Shown here piece after piece: positions 11,285 to 22,108 of a DNA stretch of 43,879 nt. The DNA is taken from contig CAIVAR010000114.1 of the NCBI GenBank assembly GCA_903904005.1, forward strand, positions 1 to 43,879, written 5' to 3'. The notes below the pieces were generated by a model, which saw nothing but the letters and a program-made list of their open reading frames with translations, was not told the origin of the DNA and did no database searches. The DNA is from an uncultured Anaeromyxobacter sp. GTDB lineage: Bacteria > Myxococcota > Myxococcia > Myxococcales > Anaeromyxobacteraceae. Both the position numbers and the translations under genes were made by a program. How positions within the stretch are numbered: position 1 is the stretch's first letter; each line of letters starts with the position of its first letter.

Positions 11285-12339
11285 CCCCGGTGGCCTCCCC
11301 CGAGCACGAGCTCTCCCGGCGGGAAAGGGAGATCCTCCGCGCCATCGTCCAGGAGCACATCCACACCGGGGAGCCGGTGGCGAGCCAGACGCTCCGGTCC
11401 CGCCACGACCTGGAGGTGTCGTCGGCCACGGTCCGCAGCGTGATGGCCGACCTCGAGGAGCTCGGGCTGCTCGAGAAGCCCCACACCTCCGCGGGACGGG
11501 TGCCCACCTCGGCCGGGTACCGGCTCTTCGTCGACCTGCTCGTCAAGGTCCGCCCGCCCTCGACGGCCGACCGGGAGCGGATCGAGCAGGTGACGCTCGG
11601 CACCCCCGCGGTGGACAGCCTGCTCGGCCGCACCGCCGAGCTTCTTCACTCGTTGTCACAGCACGTGGGGGTGGTGTCGACGCCGCCCCCGCTCTCCGAC
11701 CCCACCCGGCACGTGGAGTTCGTGCGCCTGCGGGACAACCGGGTGCTGGTGGTCTTCGTCTCCCAGGCCGGCCTGGTGACCAACAAGCTCGTCCAGCTCG
11801 AGATCCCGTACACCGCCTCCGAGCTGGAGCAGGCGGCCGCCTATCTGTCCGAGAAGCTCAAGACCACCGGGATCGACGGGCTGCGCGACGCCATCGTCGC
11901 CGACATGCGCGCCGACGAGACCGCGCTGCGCGACCTCATGGACCGGGCGCTCAAGCTCGCCGAGCAGGCGCTGCCCGTCCCCGGCTCCGAGCGGGTGCTC
12001 GTCGACGGCGCGGCCACCTTCCTCGACGCGCCCGAGTTCGCGGACATGGGAAAGGCCCGGGCGCTCCTGCGCACCTTCGCCGAGAAGGACCGGATCCTCC
12101 GGGTCCTCGACCGGGTCCTCCAGGCCCGCGAGATGCGCATCTTCATCGGCGCCGAGAGCGACCTCGCCACCCACTCCGACGTCTCGGTGGTCGCGGCGCC
12201 CTACGTGCGCGACGGCCGGATCCTGGGTGCGCTGGCCGTGATCGGCCCCACCCGGATGGATTACGGGCGCGTCATCCCGCTCGTGGATCTCACGGCCCGG
12301 GAGATCTCCCGGGCCCTCTCCGACACCGACAGACACTGA
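11281..12339 (+). CDS. hrcA: Heat-inducible transcription repressor HrcA
   Basis: This 352-residue repressor binds CIRCE operators in front of chaperone genes and is kept active by GroEL. The N-terminal winged-helix DNA-binding domain reads [17 protein letters not shown], then GEPVASQTL and [19 protein letters not shown] (about residues 10-62). It is followed by the signature [16 protein letters not shown]. The C-terminal half has the GAF-like and inserted dimerisation regions and ends with [18 protein letters not shown]. The GTG at 11281 overlaps the upstream stop (GTGA); a second GTG three codons later is possible. It precedes grpE-dnaK-dnaJ, as in many bacteria, but no CIRCE repeat is recognisable here. 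Confidence 0.96.
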   Translation: MTPVASPEHELSRREREILRAIVQEHIHTGEPVASQTLRSRHDLEVSSATVRSVMADLEELGLLEKPHTSAGRVPTSAGYRLFVDLLVKVRPPSTADRERIEQVTLGTPAVDSLLGRTAELLHSLSQHVGVVSTPPPLSDPTRHVEFVRLRDNRVLVVFVSQAGLVTNKLVQLEIPYTASELEQAAAYLSEKLKTTGIDGLRDAIVADMRADETALRDLMDRALKLAEQALPVPGSERVLVDGAATFLDAPEFADMGKARALLRTFAEKDRILRVLDRVLQAREMRIFIGAESDLATHSDVSVVAAPYVRDGRILGALAVIGPTRMDYGRVIPLVDLTAREISRALSDTDRH

Positions 12340-12342
12340 GCG

Positions 12343-12363
12343 GCGGGCGATGTCGCCGCCCGC
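12343..12363 (+). terminator. Hairpin after hrcA
   Basis: GCGGGCG (12343-12349) pairs perfectly with CGCCCGC (12357-12363) around a 7-base loop, followed by GTTGCCTTTCC. It begins 4 bases after the hrcA stop and abuts the candidate grpE promoter. It may end or weaken read-through from hrcA into grpE; the T-tract is poor. Confidence 0.4.
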
Positions 12364-12364
12364 G

Positions 12365-12392
12365 TTGCCTTTCCGCGCCCCTGTGAGATATT
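12365..12392 (+). promoter_or_regulatory. Candidate promoter of grpE-dnaK
   Basis: TTGCCT (12365-12370) and GATATT (12387-12392) are 16 bases apart, and the -10 box ends 37 bases before the grpE ATG. The 12385-12400 stretch is the only AT-rich patch in this gap. I see neither a sigma-32-like CTTGAA/CCCCAT pair nor a CIRCE repeat. Confidence 0.45.
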
Positions 12393-12429
12393 CGATTCTC
12401 GGCCCGCCACCCGGGGCCGCAAACTCGCC

Positions 12430-13053
12430 ATGCCCGGAACCGGAGAAAAAGGGAGTTTTGCCGCGGACATCCCCGCGTCCGTGCTGGAGGAGGCGCTGAA
12501 GAGCGTCGCCCGGCACGAGGCGGAGGGTGCCGTCCCCGAGGGAGACCCGCCCGTCGAGGTGGTTCCCCCCCCGCCCGACGCGTCTGCGGAGGTGAAGCGG
12601 CTCGAGGAGGCGCTGGCCGCCGAGCACGATCGGTTGCTGCGCACCGCCGCGGACCTCGAGAACTTCCGCAAGCGGGTGGCCCGGGAACGGGAGGAGGCCG
12701 CCCGCAACGCGGCCGGACCGGTGGTGAAGGACCTGATCCCCGCCGTCGACAACCTGGAGCGGGCGCTCGCCGCTGCGCTTCCCGGCGACCCGCTCGCCGA
12801 CGGGGTGCGGATGGTGCTGAAGCAGGTGGAGGAGGCGCTGCTCCGGCACGGCGTCGAGCCGCGGAACGCGCTCGGCGAGGTCTTCGACCCGGCCGTCCAC
12901 GAGGCCCTCGCCACCGTGCCCGCAGCGGGCGCGGTGCCGGGGACGGTGGTGGCCCAGCACGGGCGGGCCTGGATGCACCACGGGCGGCTGCTCCGCCCGG
13001 CGATGGTGGCGGTGGCGGCTCCCGAGCCGTCCGACGAAGGGTCGGGAGGGTAG
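12430..13053 (+). CDS. grpE: GrpE nucleotide exchange factor of DnaK
   Basis: This 207-residue protein releases ADP from DnaK. It has a low-complexity acidic and Pro-rich N-terminus (about residues 1-55) and then a long coiled coil containing the signature [21 protein letters not shown]. The beta-wing domain holds [41 protein letters not shown] and [25 protein letters not shown]. All family hallmarks are present. It starts with ATG at 12430 and ends 5 bases before dnaK, so the two are cotranscribed and probably translated together. Confidence 0.96.
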   Translation: MPGTGEKGSFAADIPASVLEEALKSVARHEAEGAVPEGDPPVEVVPPPPDASAEVKRLEEALAAEHDRLLRTAADLENFRKRVAREREEAARNAAGPVVKDLIPAVDNLERALAAALPGDPLADGVRMVLKQVEEALLRHGVEPRNALGEVFDPAVHEALATVPAAGAVPGTVVAQHGRAWMHHGRLLRPAMVAVAAPEPSDEGSGG

Positions 13054-13058
13054 GGGGG

Positions 13059-14897
<1,839 letters not shown>

Positions 14898-14902
14898 CGC
14901 CA

Positions 14903-14926
14903 CGGGAGGACGGATGACTCCTCCCG
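14903..14926 (+). terminator. Perfect hairpin after dnaK
   Basis: CGGGAGGA (14903-14910) pairs with TCCTCCCG (14919-14926) around the loop CGGATGAC, 6 bases after the dnaK stop. No T-tract follows. It may act as a partial terminator or 3' stabiliser that lowers dnaJ expression relative to dnaK. Confidence 0.45.
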
Positions 14927-14927
14927 C

Positions 14928-14955
14928 TTGCCCCGGCGCCCCGGGGCATTAGGTT
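14928..14955 (+). promoter_or_regulatory. Weak candidate promoter of dnaJ
   Basis: TTGCCC (14928-14933) and TAGGTT (14950-14955) are 16 bases apart, and the spacer holds a second hairpin. The pair ends 14 bases before the dnaJ ATG. Both boxes are imperfect matches, so this is only a candidate for independent dnaJ transcription. Confidence 0.28.
14931..14946 (+). terminator. Second hairpin between dnaK and dnaJ
   Basis: CCCCGG (14931-14936) pairs with CCGGGG (14941-14946) around the loop CGCC, followed by CATTAGGTT. It is only 4 bases after the preceding perfect hairpin, so the dnaK-dnaJ gap carries two tandem stem-loops. Confidence 0.35.
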
Positions 14956-14969
14956 CGCCACCGCCACCG

Positions 14970-16085
14970 ATGAGTTCAGAGAAGAGAGACTTCTACGAGG
15001 TCCTGGGCGTGTCCCGAACCGCCTCCGGCGAGGAGGTTCGGACGTCGTTCAAGCGGCTCGCCATGGAATTCCACCCCGACCGCAACCCCGGGAACCACGC
15101 GGCCGAGGAGCGCTTCAAGGAGGTCGCCGAGGCCTACGACGTCCTCTCCGATCCGGAGAAGCGGGCCCGCTACGACCAGGTCGGCCACGGCCGGGGGGCG
15201 GGGTTCGACCCGTTCGCCGGGTTCGGCGGCGCCGCGACCATCAACGACATCTTCGGGGAGATCTTCGGCGAGGTCTTCGGCGCCCACCGGCGCGGCCAGC
15301 GGCGCGCCCGCGGGGCCGACCTCCGCTACAACCTGGAGCTCGATCTCGAGCAGGCCGCCTTCGGCACCACCGCGCGCATCGAGATCCAGCGCCCCAGGCG
15401 CTGCGAGACCTGCCGGGGGAGCGGCGCCAGGCCGGGGACCCAGCCGCGCGCCTGTCCGGGGTGCGGCGGAACCGGGGAGATCCGGCTCCAGCAGGGATTC
15501 TTCGCCATCTCCCGCACCTGCGGCCAGTGCCGGGGCGAGGGGAAGATCATCACCGACCGTTGCCCCGATTGCGGCGGCGCGGGGGGCGTGGCCGAGAAGT
15601 CCACGGTCGACGTGCGGGTCCCGCCCGGCGTCGACACGGGGACGCGGCTCAAGCTGCGCGCGGAGGGGGAGCCCGCCCCGTCGCCGTCGGGGGAGCCCGG
15701 GGATCTCTACGTCGTCATCCAGGTCCGCGAGCACGCGATCTTCCAGCGACAGGACACCGAGGTGGTGTGCGAGCTGCCGATCTCGATCGCCCAGGCGGCG
15801 CTCGGCACATCGGTGGACGTGCCCACCCTCGAGGGGCCCCACAAGCTCAAGATCCCCGCCGGTACCCAGCCGGGAAAGACCTTCCGGCTGAAGGGGAAGG
15901 GCATCGCCTCGCTCGGGGGCGGCTCGCGCGGCGACCAGCACGTCCGGGTCCAGGTGGAGATCCCCAACAAGCTCACCAAGGAGCAGCGCGAGCTGCTCGA
16001 ACGGTTCGCCGCCCTCTCCGGGGAGGAGACCCATCCGGCCGCCAGCCGCTTCTGGAGCAAGGTGTCGGAGATCCTCGGCAAGTAG
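14970..16085 (+). CDS. dnaJ: Chaperone DnaJ (Hsp40, type I)
   Basis: This 371-residue co-chaperone delivers substrates to DnaK and triggers its ATPase. The N-terminal J domain reads DFYEVLGVSR and carries the HPD triad within EFHPDRNPGN. A short Gly/Phe region follows, with GFDPFAGFGG. The zinc domain has all four CxxCxGxG repeats: CETCRGSG, CPGCGGTG, CGQCRGEG and CPDCGGAG. The C-terminal substrate domains include VDVRVPPGVDTGTRLKL and GDLYVVIQVREH. I chose the ATG at 14970 because MSSEKRDFYEVLG is the normal start; an in-frame TTG at 14928 lies inside the hairpins and adds 14 non-conserved residues. The gene is 72 bases after dnaK. Confidence 0.97.
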   Translation: MSSEKRDFYEVLGVSRTASGEEVRTSFKRLAMEFHPDRNPGNHAAEERFKEVAEAYDVLSDPEKRARYDQVGHGRGAGFDPFAGFGGAATINDIFGEIFGEVFGAHRRGQRRARGADLRYNLELDLEQAAFGTTARIEIQRPRRCETCRGSGARPGTQPRACPGCGGTGEIRLQQGFFAISRTCGQCRGEGKIITDRCPDCGGAGGVAEKSTVDVRVPPGVDTGTRLKLRAEGEPAPSPSGEPGDLYVVIQVREHAIFQRQDTEVVCELPISIAQAALGTSVDVPTLEGPHKLKIPAGTQPGKTFRLKGKGIASLGGGSRGDQHVRVQVEIPNKLTKEQRELLERFAALSGEETHPAASRFWSKVSEILGK

Positions 16086-16101
16086 TAGAACAGCGGAATC
16101 C

Positions 16102-18045
16102 ATGCGCCTTTTCCTCCCGGCCGCACTCGCCGTGCTCCTCGCATCGGGGTGCGCCGCGTCCCGCCCGCCACCGCCACCCCCGCCGGGCGGCCTCGCCCCC
16201 GCGCCGGTGGTCACCGCCCCCTCGGCCGCGGCCGCATCCGAGCTCTCGCGGCTGCGCGCGGCCCCCCCCTCGGCCCCGCCGGCGAAGAGCGCCGAGGCCT
16301 TCGAGAAGCTGGCCCGCACATGGCCCACCTCGGCCGAGGCCCCCGAGGCGCTCGACGAGGCGGCCCGTGCCTGGTTGCGTGCCCGGCAGCCGGCGCGCGC
16401 CGCGGCCGACTGGGCCGAGCTGCTCTCCCGCTACCCCCTCTCGCCGCGCGCCGAGGAGGCCCGCGTCCGCTACGGGCTCGCCGAGGTGGAGGCGGGCCGT
16501 CCGCGCCTGGGCATGCCCACGCTCCAGTCGATCTGGGACCAGACCCCGGAGGCGCGGCGTGGAAACCTGGCGCTGCGCATCGCCGATGCCGCCGAGGGCG
16601 CCGGCAACTGGCCGCTCGCCGCCCGCTGGCGCGCCGAGGCGATCCCGTACCTCCCGGCAGCGGATCGGCCTCGGGAGACGGCCCGCGTCCTCGACGTCGT
16701 CGCCACCCGGCTCTCCCCGCAGGAGGTCGAGGCCCTCGCCGCCGAGCTTCCGCGGGACGGCGCGGTCGGCGCCGCGCTGGCCGCCCGCGCGGTGGCCCGG
16801 ACGCAGGCGCAGGCCGGTGTCGTCGGCGTGGCGGTCCCGCTCTCCGGCAAGTTCAAGGCCTGGGGCGAGGCCATCGTCCAGGGCGTGACGCTGGCGCTGC
16901 CCGAGGGGGGGCCGGTGCGGGTGGTGACGCAGGACACGCGCGGGGAGCCCGACGGCGCCGCCGAGGCGGTGGCCCAGCTGGCGGCCCAGGGAGCCGTGGC
17001 CATCGTGGGCGGCGTCACCAACGCCGAGGCCCAGCGCGCCGCCGCCGCCGCCCAGCAGGAGGGCGTTCCGCTCCTCTCCCTCTCCAAGGTGGAGGGGGTG
17101 ACCGAGGGGCGCCCCTACGTGTTCCGGCTCATGCTCACCGCCCGGGCCCAGGCCCAGGCGCTCGCCGAGCTGGCCGTGGAGCGGCGCGGGCTCAAGCAGG
17201 CCGTCGTCCTCTACCCCGAGATCCCCTACGGGACCGAGCTGAAGACCGCCTTCGCCTCCGAGGTCGAGGCCCGGGGCGGATCGGTGGTGCGGACCGTCGG
17301 CTACGAGGGCGACCGGGCCAACTTTGCACCGATGGTGAAGGAGCTGGTGGGGCGCTCCCAGGTGGAGCGGCGGGCCGACTGGCGGGAGATCCAGAAGGCG
17401 ATCACCAAGGAGATCCAGGACCCCTACCGCCGGGCCAAGGCGCTCGAGAAGGCGCGCAAGGAGCTCGCCCCCATCGTGGAGTTCGACGTCGTCTTCGTGC
17501 CCGACTTCGCCCGCTCGGTCACGCTGCTCGCCCCGACCCTGGCCGCCGAGGACGTGGTCACCGCCTGCGACCCGGCCGAGGTGGCGAAGATCCAGAAGGT
17601 GAGCCCCTGGGTGGTGAAGCCGGTGCTGCTCCTCGGGGGGAACGGCTGGGACGACCCCGCCATCGTGGAGAAGGCGGGCCGGTACGTGGAGTGCGCCGTC
17701 TTCGTCGACGGGTTCTTCGCCGCCTCGGAGCGCCCCGACACGAAGCGGTTCGTGGAGGCCTTCCAGAAGGTCCACGCCCGACCGCCCTCGATCCTGGAGG
17801 CGTCGGCCCACGACGCCGCGGCGATGATCGGCGCAGCGATGGCCCGCGGCGTGACGGGGCGCAAGGAGATGCGGGACGCCATCGCCTCCCAGAAGCCCTT
17901 CCCCGGCGCCACCGGGGAGGTGGTCTTCGACGCGAAGGGCGAGCCGGTCCGCAGCCTCTTCTTCCTCACCGTGGACAAGGGGGCGATCCGCGAGATGCGC
18001 CCCGAGGAGCTCTCCGGGGCGCCCGCGCAGGCGCCGGCCCCCTGA
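16102..18045 (+). CDS. LpoA-like lipoprotein with TPR-like and periplasmic-binding domains
   Basis: This 647-residue lipoprotein has a signal sequence ending VLLASGC (Cys17 lipidated) and then a Pro/Ala-rich linker. TPR-like helices at about 60-220 include AARAWLRARQPARAAADWAELLSRYP. From about 235 there is a type-I periplasmic-binding fold: VGVAVPLSGKFKAWGEAIVQG, then VAIVGGVTNAEAQ and VVLYPEIPYGTEL. This architecture matches penicillin-binding-protein activators of the LpoA type, which stimulate peptidoglycan synthases, but it is also seen in ABC-type ligand receptors. No permease gene is adjacent. The helical insert RRADWREIQKAITKEIQDPY near residue 430 is unusual. It starts 16 bases after dnaJ and is followed by a site-2 protease after 11 bases. 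Confidence 0.82.
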   Translation: MRLFLPAALAVLLASGCAASRPPPPPPPGGLAPAPVVTAPSAAAASELSRLRAAPPSAPPAKSAEAFEKLARTWPTSAEAPEALDEAARAWLRARQPARAAADWAELLSRYPLSPRAEEARVRYGLAEVEAGRPRLGMPTLQSIWDQTPEARRGNLALRIADAAEGAGNWPLAARWRAEAIPYLPAADRPRETARVLDVVATRLSPQEVEALAAELPRDGAVGAALAARAVARTQAQAGVVGVAVPLSGKFKAWGEAIVQGVTLALPEGGPVRVVTQDTRGEPDGAAEAVAQLAAQGAVAIVGGVTNAEAQRAAAAAQQEGVPLLSLSKVEGVTEGRPYVFRLMLTARAQAQALAELAVERRGLKQAVVLYPEIPYGTELKTAFASEVEARGGSVVRTVGYEGDRANFAPMVKELVGRSQVERRADWREIQKAITKEIQDPYRRAKALEKARKELAPIVEFDVVFVPDFARSVTLLAPTLAAEDVVTACDPAEVAKIQKVSPWVVKPVLLLGGNGWDDPAIVEKAGRYVECAVFVDGFFAASERPDTKRFVEAFQKVHARPPSILEASAHDAAAMIGAAMARGVTGRKEMRDAIASQKPFPGATGEVVFDAKGEPVRSLFFLTVDKGAIREMRPEELSGAPAQAPAP

Positions 18046-18056
18046 GGGAACGCTCC

Positions 18057-18992
18057 GTGGACGGGACCGCCGAAACCGTGCCGGGATGGCGCCGCCTGCC
18101 CTGGTGGAACGCGTTCCTCTTCCTCGCCACCGCGGCCACCACCGTGCTCACCGGCGCCGCCTTCGCGGGCTGGACCGGCAGCGGCCTGGCCGGTCTGGTG
18201 CTGGCCGGGCTCTCCTACGCCGCCGCCATCCTCGCCATCCTCCTCGCCCACGAGATGGGGCACTACCTGCTCGCCCGGGCCTGGGGCGTCGACTCGACCT
18301 GGCCCTACTTCATCCCGCTCCCGGCCGGCTTCGGCACGCTGGGTGCCCTCATCAAGCTCCGCTCCGCAAGCCCCTCGCGCGCCGCGATGCTCGACATCGG
18401 CGCGGGCGGCCCGCTGGCCGGCGCCGTGGTGGCCATCCCGCTCTACGCCTGGGGGCTCGCCCACTCCCGGGTGCACCGGGTGGGGGCGCTCGCCCCCTCC
18501 GGCTCCGACTCCCTGCTCGCGCTCCTCCAGTCCTGGATGCAGGGCGAGACGCTCGCCGGCGGCGCGGGAGGGATGGTCTTCGGGGACAGCCTCGTCACCG
18601 CCTTCATCCAGTGGCTCGTGATCGGGCCGCTCCCGCCGGGGCACGACGTCATCGTCCATCCGGTGGCGCTGGCGGCCTGGTTCGGCCTCTTCATGACCAC
18701 GCTGAACCTCATCCCCATCGGGCAGCTCGACGGCGGCCACGTGACCTACGCCTGGCTGGGGGAGCGGCGCGCGATGTGGGTCTCGCGGCTGGTGTCGGCC
18801 GCGCTCCTGCTCGCCGGCGTCTTCGTCTCCTTCAACTGGATCATCTGGTGGCTCCTCACCCGCCTCGTGATCGGGCTGCGCCACCCGCCGGCCCTCACCG
18901 AGGCGCCGCTCGGCCCCTGGCGGACGGCCGTGGCCGTCCTGTCGCTCCTGCTCTTCCTCCTCACCTTCGTGCCCGTTCCCCTGCGCCTGTGA
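18057..18992 (+). CDS. Site-2 protease, M50 family (EGY-like, no PDZ domain)
   Basis: This 311-residue polytopic membrane zinc protease has His65, Glu66 and His69 in AHEMGHYLLARAWGV inside a transmembrane helix, and the third ligand in NLIPIGQLDGGH (Asp225 in LDGGH, 224-228). The stretch PYFIPLPAGFGTLGALIKL matches the EGY/archaeal-type branch of M50 rather than RseP, and no PDZ domain is present. About six to eight hydrophobic segments are visible. Such enzymes cleave substrates within the membrane, often anti-sigma factors or membrane regulators; the substrate here is unknown. The start is GTG at 18057, with AGGGAA upstream. Its stop overlaps the GTG of the next small membrane protein, which might be a partner or substrate. 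Confidence 0.88.
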   Translation: MDGTAETVPGWRRLPWWNAFLFLATAATTVLTGAAFAGWTGSGLAGLVLAGLSYAAAILAILLAHEMGHYLLARAWGVDSTWPYFIPLPAGFGTLGALIKLRSASPSRAAMLDIGAGGPLAGAVVAIPLYAWGLAHSRVHRVGALAPSGSDSLLALLQSWMQGETLAGGAGGMVFGDSLVTAFIQWLVIGPLPPGHDVIVHPVALAAWFGLFMTTLNLIPIGQLDGGHVTYAWLGERRAMWVSRLVSAALLLAGVFVSFNWIIWWLLTRLVIGLRHPPALTEAPLGPWRTAVAVLSLLLFLLTFVPVPLRL

Positions 18993-19375
18993 CCGACGAC
19001 ACGTCATTCCCCGCGTCCCCGGCCGGCGCCGGCGAGGAGGCCGCCTGGGCCGAGCTTTGCGCCCGCTGGGCCGACCCGCTCGCGCACCGCGCCTTCCTGG
19101 CCCGGTTCGTCGACCTCGAGGGGCTGGCCCGCGCCGGGGCGCGCTACCGCGCGGTGCTCGAGACGACGCCCGACGATCCCATCGCCGCCGCCGGGCGCGA
19201 CGAGGTGCTCCGCAAGGCGACCCTCCTCGGCCTGGCGGCGATCCCGCGCACCGTCCCCCCTTCCCCGATTTCACCGTGGGTGAAGCGTGGCGTGGTGACC
19301 GCCCTGGTGATCCTGGCCATCGGCGTGGCGGCCTGGGTGGTGCTCTCGATGCTCCGGGCCGGGGCGGGGCGCTGA
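18989..19375 (+). CDS. Small protein with C-terminal transmembrane anchor, unknown function
   Basis: This 128-residue protein is largely soluble and alpha-helical (EEAAWAELCARWADPLAHRAFLARF) with one hydrophobic segment near its C-terminus (about residues 101-122, VVTALVILAIGVAAWVVLSML). It would be tail-anchored, with the N-terminus in the cytoplasm. It starts with GTG overlapping the site-2 protease stop (GTGA) and ends overlapping the DinG start (TGATG), so it is translationally coupled on both sides. The base composition is like its neighbours, which supports a real gene. A single-span topology next to a site-2 protease makes it a candidate substrate or partner, but that is inference. No family is recognised. 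Confidence 0.72.
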   Translation: MTDDTSFPASPAGAGEEAAWAELCARWADPLAHRAFLARFVDLEGLARAGARYRAVLETTPDDPIAAAGRDEVLRKATLLGLAAIPRTVPPSPISPWVKRGVVTALVILAIGVAAWVVLSMLRAGAGR

Positions 19376-21360
19376 TGCCGGTCTCGGCCCCCAGCGCCCT
19401 CGAGGCGGTGCTCGCCCCCGGGGGCAGCCTGGAGCGCGCGCTGCCCGGCTACGAGCCCCGCCCCGACCAGCTCCGCATGGCCGTGGCGGTCGCCGACGCG
19501 CTGGCCCGGCGGCGCTACCTGGTGGCGGAGGCGGGCACCGGGACCGGAAAGACGCTCGCCTACCTCCTGCCCGCGGTGCAGTCCGGCCGGCGGGTGATCA
19601 TCTCCACGGCCACCCGCACGCTGCAGGAGCAGATCTGGTTCCGGGACATCCCGCTCCTGCGCGACCGCTGCGGGGTGGAGATCTCGGCCGCCTACCTCAA
19701 GGGGCGCGCCAACTACTACTGCATCGCCCGCGGCGAGGAGTTCGAGCGTCACCCCACCTTTCCCACCCGGGAGGAGGCCGCGCTCTGGCCGCGCATCCGG
19801 GAGTGGGCGCGCACCACCGACACCGGCGACCGGGCCGAGATCGACCTGCCCGACTCCTACCTGGCCTGGAAGGACCTCTCCGCCACCGGCGAGACCTGCA
19901 TCGGCAAGGAGTGCACGGCCTGGGAGGACTGCTTCGTGCAGCAGGCCCGCGCCCGCGCCGCCGGCGCCGACGTGGTGCTCGTGAACCACCACCTCTTCTT
20001 CGCCGACCTGGCCATGCGGACCTCGCGCGCCGGCGTGGAGGTGCTGCCTCCCTACGAGGCGGTGATCTTCGACGAGGCCCACGCCATCGAGGACGTGGCC
20101 ACCGAGTACTTCGGACTCCAAGTCTCCTCCTACCGCGTGGAGGAGCTGGCCCGGGATGCGCAGCGCACCGTGGCCGACCGGCCCGACCTCGCCTCGATGC
20201 TGAAGCGCACCACCGGGGAGCTGTCCAAGGCCGGCGAGCGGTTCTTCGGCTCGGTGGCCCGGGCCCTCGCCGGCGGCACCGGCCGGGGCGAGCCGCCCCG
20301 GGGCGGCCGGCGTCCGGAGGAGGAGAACCTGCGCGGGACGCTCCTGCCCGCGATGCTCGCCCCGCTCGCCGGCGAGCAGGAGCGGCTCGACGTCGCGCTC
20401 GAGGAGCTGCGCGCCGAGATCTGCGACGACCCCGCCCCGGCCCTCCAGCAGATCGCGCGGCGTGCCGCCGAGCTGCGGGTCGAGCTCGCCGCGGTAACCG
20501 CCATGAAGGAGCCCTCGCGGGTCTTCTTCGCCGAGGCCCGTGGACGCGGCGTCTTCCTGCGCGCCGCCCCCATCGACGTGGCCGAGGAGATCGCCACGCG
20601 GCTCTACCGGAACGTCGACACCGCGATCTTCGCCAGCGCCACCCTCGCCACCCAGGGGCGCTTCGACTACTTCCGTCGCCAGGTCGGCCTGCGTCCGGAC
20701 CTCGACGTCGACGAGCGGGTCTTCCCTGGCCCCTTCGACTACGCCACCCAGGCGGCGCTGGTCGCGCCGGCCGGGCTGCCCGACCCGAACCAGCCGGGCT
20801 TCGTGGCCGCCGCGGCGATGGCGGTGCGGGGCCTCGCCGAGGTCACCGGCGGCCGCGCCTTCGTGCTCTGCACCTCGGTTCGCAACATGCTCGCCTTCCG
20901 GGAGGCGCTCCGCGACCTGCCGTACCAGCTCCTGCTCCAGGGGGAGCGCCCCAAGCACCGGCTGCTCGAGGCGTTCCGGGAACGCCCCTCGGTCCTCTTC
21001 GCGACCCAGAGCTTCTGGGAGGGGGTCGACGTGCCCGGCGCCGCCCTCTCGCTCGTGGTGATCGACCGGCTGCCCTTCGCCCCGCCGGGCGACCCGGTGG
21101 TGGCGGCCCGGGTGAAGGCGCTCGCCGAGGAGGGGCACGACGCCTTCTCCGAGCTTCAGGTCCCGGCCGCCGCGCTCCAGCTCCGGCAGGGTTTCGGACG
21201 GCTGGTTCGCTCGCGCGCCGACCGGGGGCTCGTGGCCGTCCTCGATCCCCGGCTGACGACCCGGGGCTACGGGCGGGCCTTCCTGGCCTCCCTCCCGCCG
21301 AGCCCCCTGCTGCGGTCGATCGACGAGGCGCGGCGCTGGTGGGAGCGCACCACGGGATGA
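19375..21360 (+). CDS. dinG: ATP-dependent iron-sulfur helicase, DinG/YoaA (XPD-like) family
   Basis: This 661-residue superfamily 2 helicase has Walker A AEAGTGTGKT at 51-60, motif Ia TATRTLQEQ, and DEAH at 233-236. The C-terminal motor motifs are IFASATL, SFWEGVDVPG and QGFGRLVRS. Cys116, Cys175, Cys180 and Cys186 match the four cysteines that hold the 4Fe-4S cluster of XPD-like helicases. These enzymes unwind 5'-3' structures such as R-loops or D-loops during repair. There is no N-terminal exonuclease domain, so it is DinG/YoaA-like rather than the Firmicutes form. The ATG overlaps the stop of the preceding small gene (TGATG). Orthology to dinG rather than yoaA cannot be settled by eye. 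Confidence 0.93.
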   Translation: MPVSAPSALEAVLAPGGSLERALPGYEPRPDQLRMAVAVADALARRRYLVAEAGTGTGKTLAYLLPAVQSGRRVIISTATRTLQEQIWFRDIPLLRDRCGVEISAAYLKGRANYYCIARGEEFERHPTFPTREEAALWPRIREWARTTDTGDRAEIDLPDSYLAWKDLSATGETCIGKECTAWEDCFVQQARARAAGADVVLVNHHLFFADLAMRTSRAGVEVLPPYEAVIFDEAHAIEDVATEYFGLQVSSYRVEELARDAQRTVADRPDLASMLKRTTGELSKAGERFFGSVARALAGGTGRGEPPRGGRRPEEENLRGTLLPAMLAPLAGEQERLDVALEELRAEICDDPAPALQQIARRAAELRVELAAVTAMKEPSRVFFAEARGRGVFLRAAPIDVAEEIATRLYRNVDTAIFASATLATQGRFDYFRRQVGLRPDLDVDERVFPGPFDYATQAALVAPAGLPDPNQPGFVAAAAMAVRGLAEVTGGRAFVLCTSVRNMLAFREALRDLPYQLLLQGERPKHRLLEAFRERPSVLFATQSFWEGVDVPGAALSLVVIDRLPFAPPGDPVVAARVKALAEEGHDAFSELQVPAAALQLRQGFGRLVRSRADRGLVAVLDPRLTTRGYGRAFLASLPPSPLLRSIDEARRWWERTTG

Positions 21361-21387
21361 GATATCGGCCATCTTGTCGGCGTCGGG

Positions 21388-21416
21388 TGGAACCTCCCCC
21401 GGGATTAGGCTAGCTT
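21388..21416 (+). promoter_or_regulatory. Weak candidate promoter of the MglA-like GTPase gene
   Basis: TGGAAC (21388-21393) and TAGCTT (21411-21416) are 17 bases apart in the 95-base gap before the GTPase gene. The downstream box lies in the AT-richer patch ATTAGGCTAGCTT. The -35 box is a poor match to TTGACA. Confidence 0.3.
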
Positions 21417-21455
21417 CGGGGTGCGGGGAAAGGTGCGCGAGGCAGGAAAAGCCCG

Positions 21456-22108
21456 ATGGCCCAATTCAACGAGGATACCCGCGAGCTCGCGGTGAAGGTC
21501 GTGTATTACGGCCCGGCCCTGTCCGGGAAGACGACCAACCTCCAGTCGCTCTACCAGAAGATGGATCCCAGGGTCCGGGGGCGGCTCATGACCCTCGACA
21601 CCAAGGACGACCGCACCCTCTTCTTCGACATGATGCCCGTGTACTTCAAGACCCCGGGCGGCGTGAAGGTGAAGATCAAGCTCTACACCGTGCCCGGCCA
21701 GGTGATGCACGAGTCCACCCGGCGCATCGTGCTGCAGGGGAGCGACGCGGTGGCCTTCGTGGCCGACAGCCGCAAGTCGGAGGCCGTCTCCACGCTGGCC
21801 TACTGGAAGGACATGCTGCGCAACCTCGAGGCCAACGGCCTCGATCCCCGCGCGCTGCCCATCGTCATCCAGAAGAACAAGATGGACCTCGAGGGGATCC
21901 GCGACGACGACTTCGCCGACCTCCCCCGTTCTCCCAGGGTCCCGGTCGTGCCGGCCCGCGCCATCCAGGGCGATGGGGTGCTCGAGACGCTCGGCGCGCT
22001 CCTCACCCTCTGCTACCGCGACCTCGACCGGGCGCTCGGCCTGGCCCGGCGCTTCGCCCTCTCGGAAAAGGAGTTTCTCGGCTCGGTCCTGAGCCGGGTG
22101 GAAGCCCG

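Noticed and set aside
12340-12429. CIRCE operator or sigma-32 promoter before grpE
   Set aside because: Neither the TTAGCACTC/GAGTGCTAA repeat nor a CTTGAA/CCCCAT pair is present; only a sigma-70-like pair was seen.
14928-14969. In-frame TTG as an earlier dnaJ start
   Set aside because: It lies within a hairpin region and adds 14 residues unlike any DnaJ; MSSEKRDFYEVLG at 14970 is the normal N-terminus.
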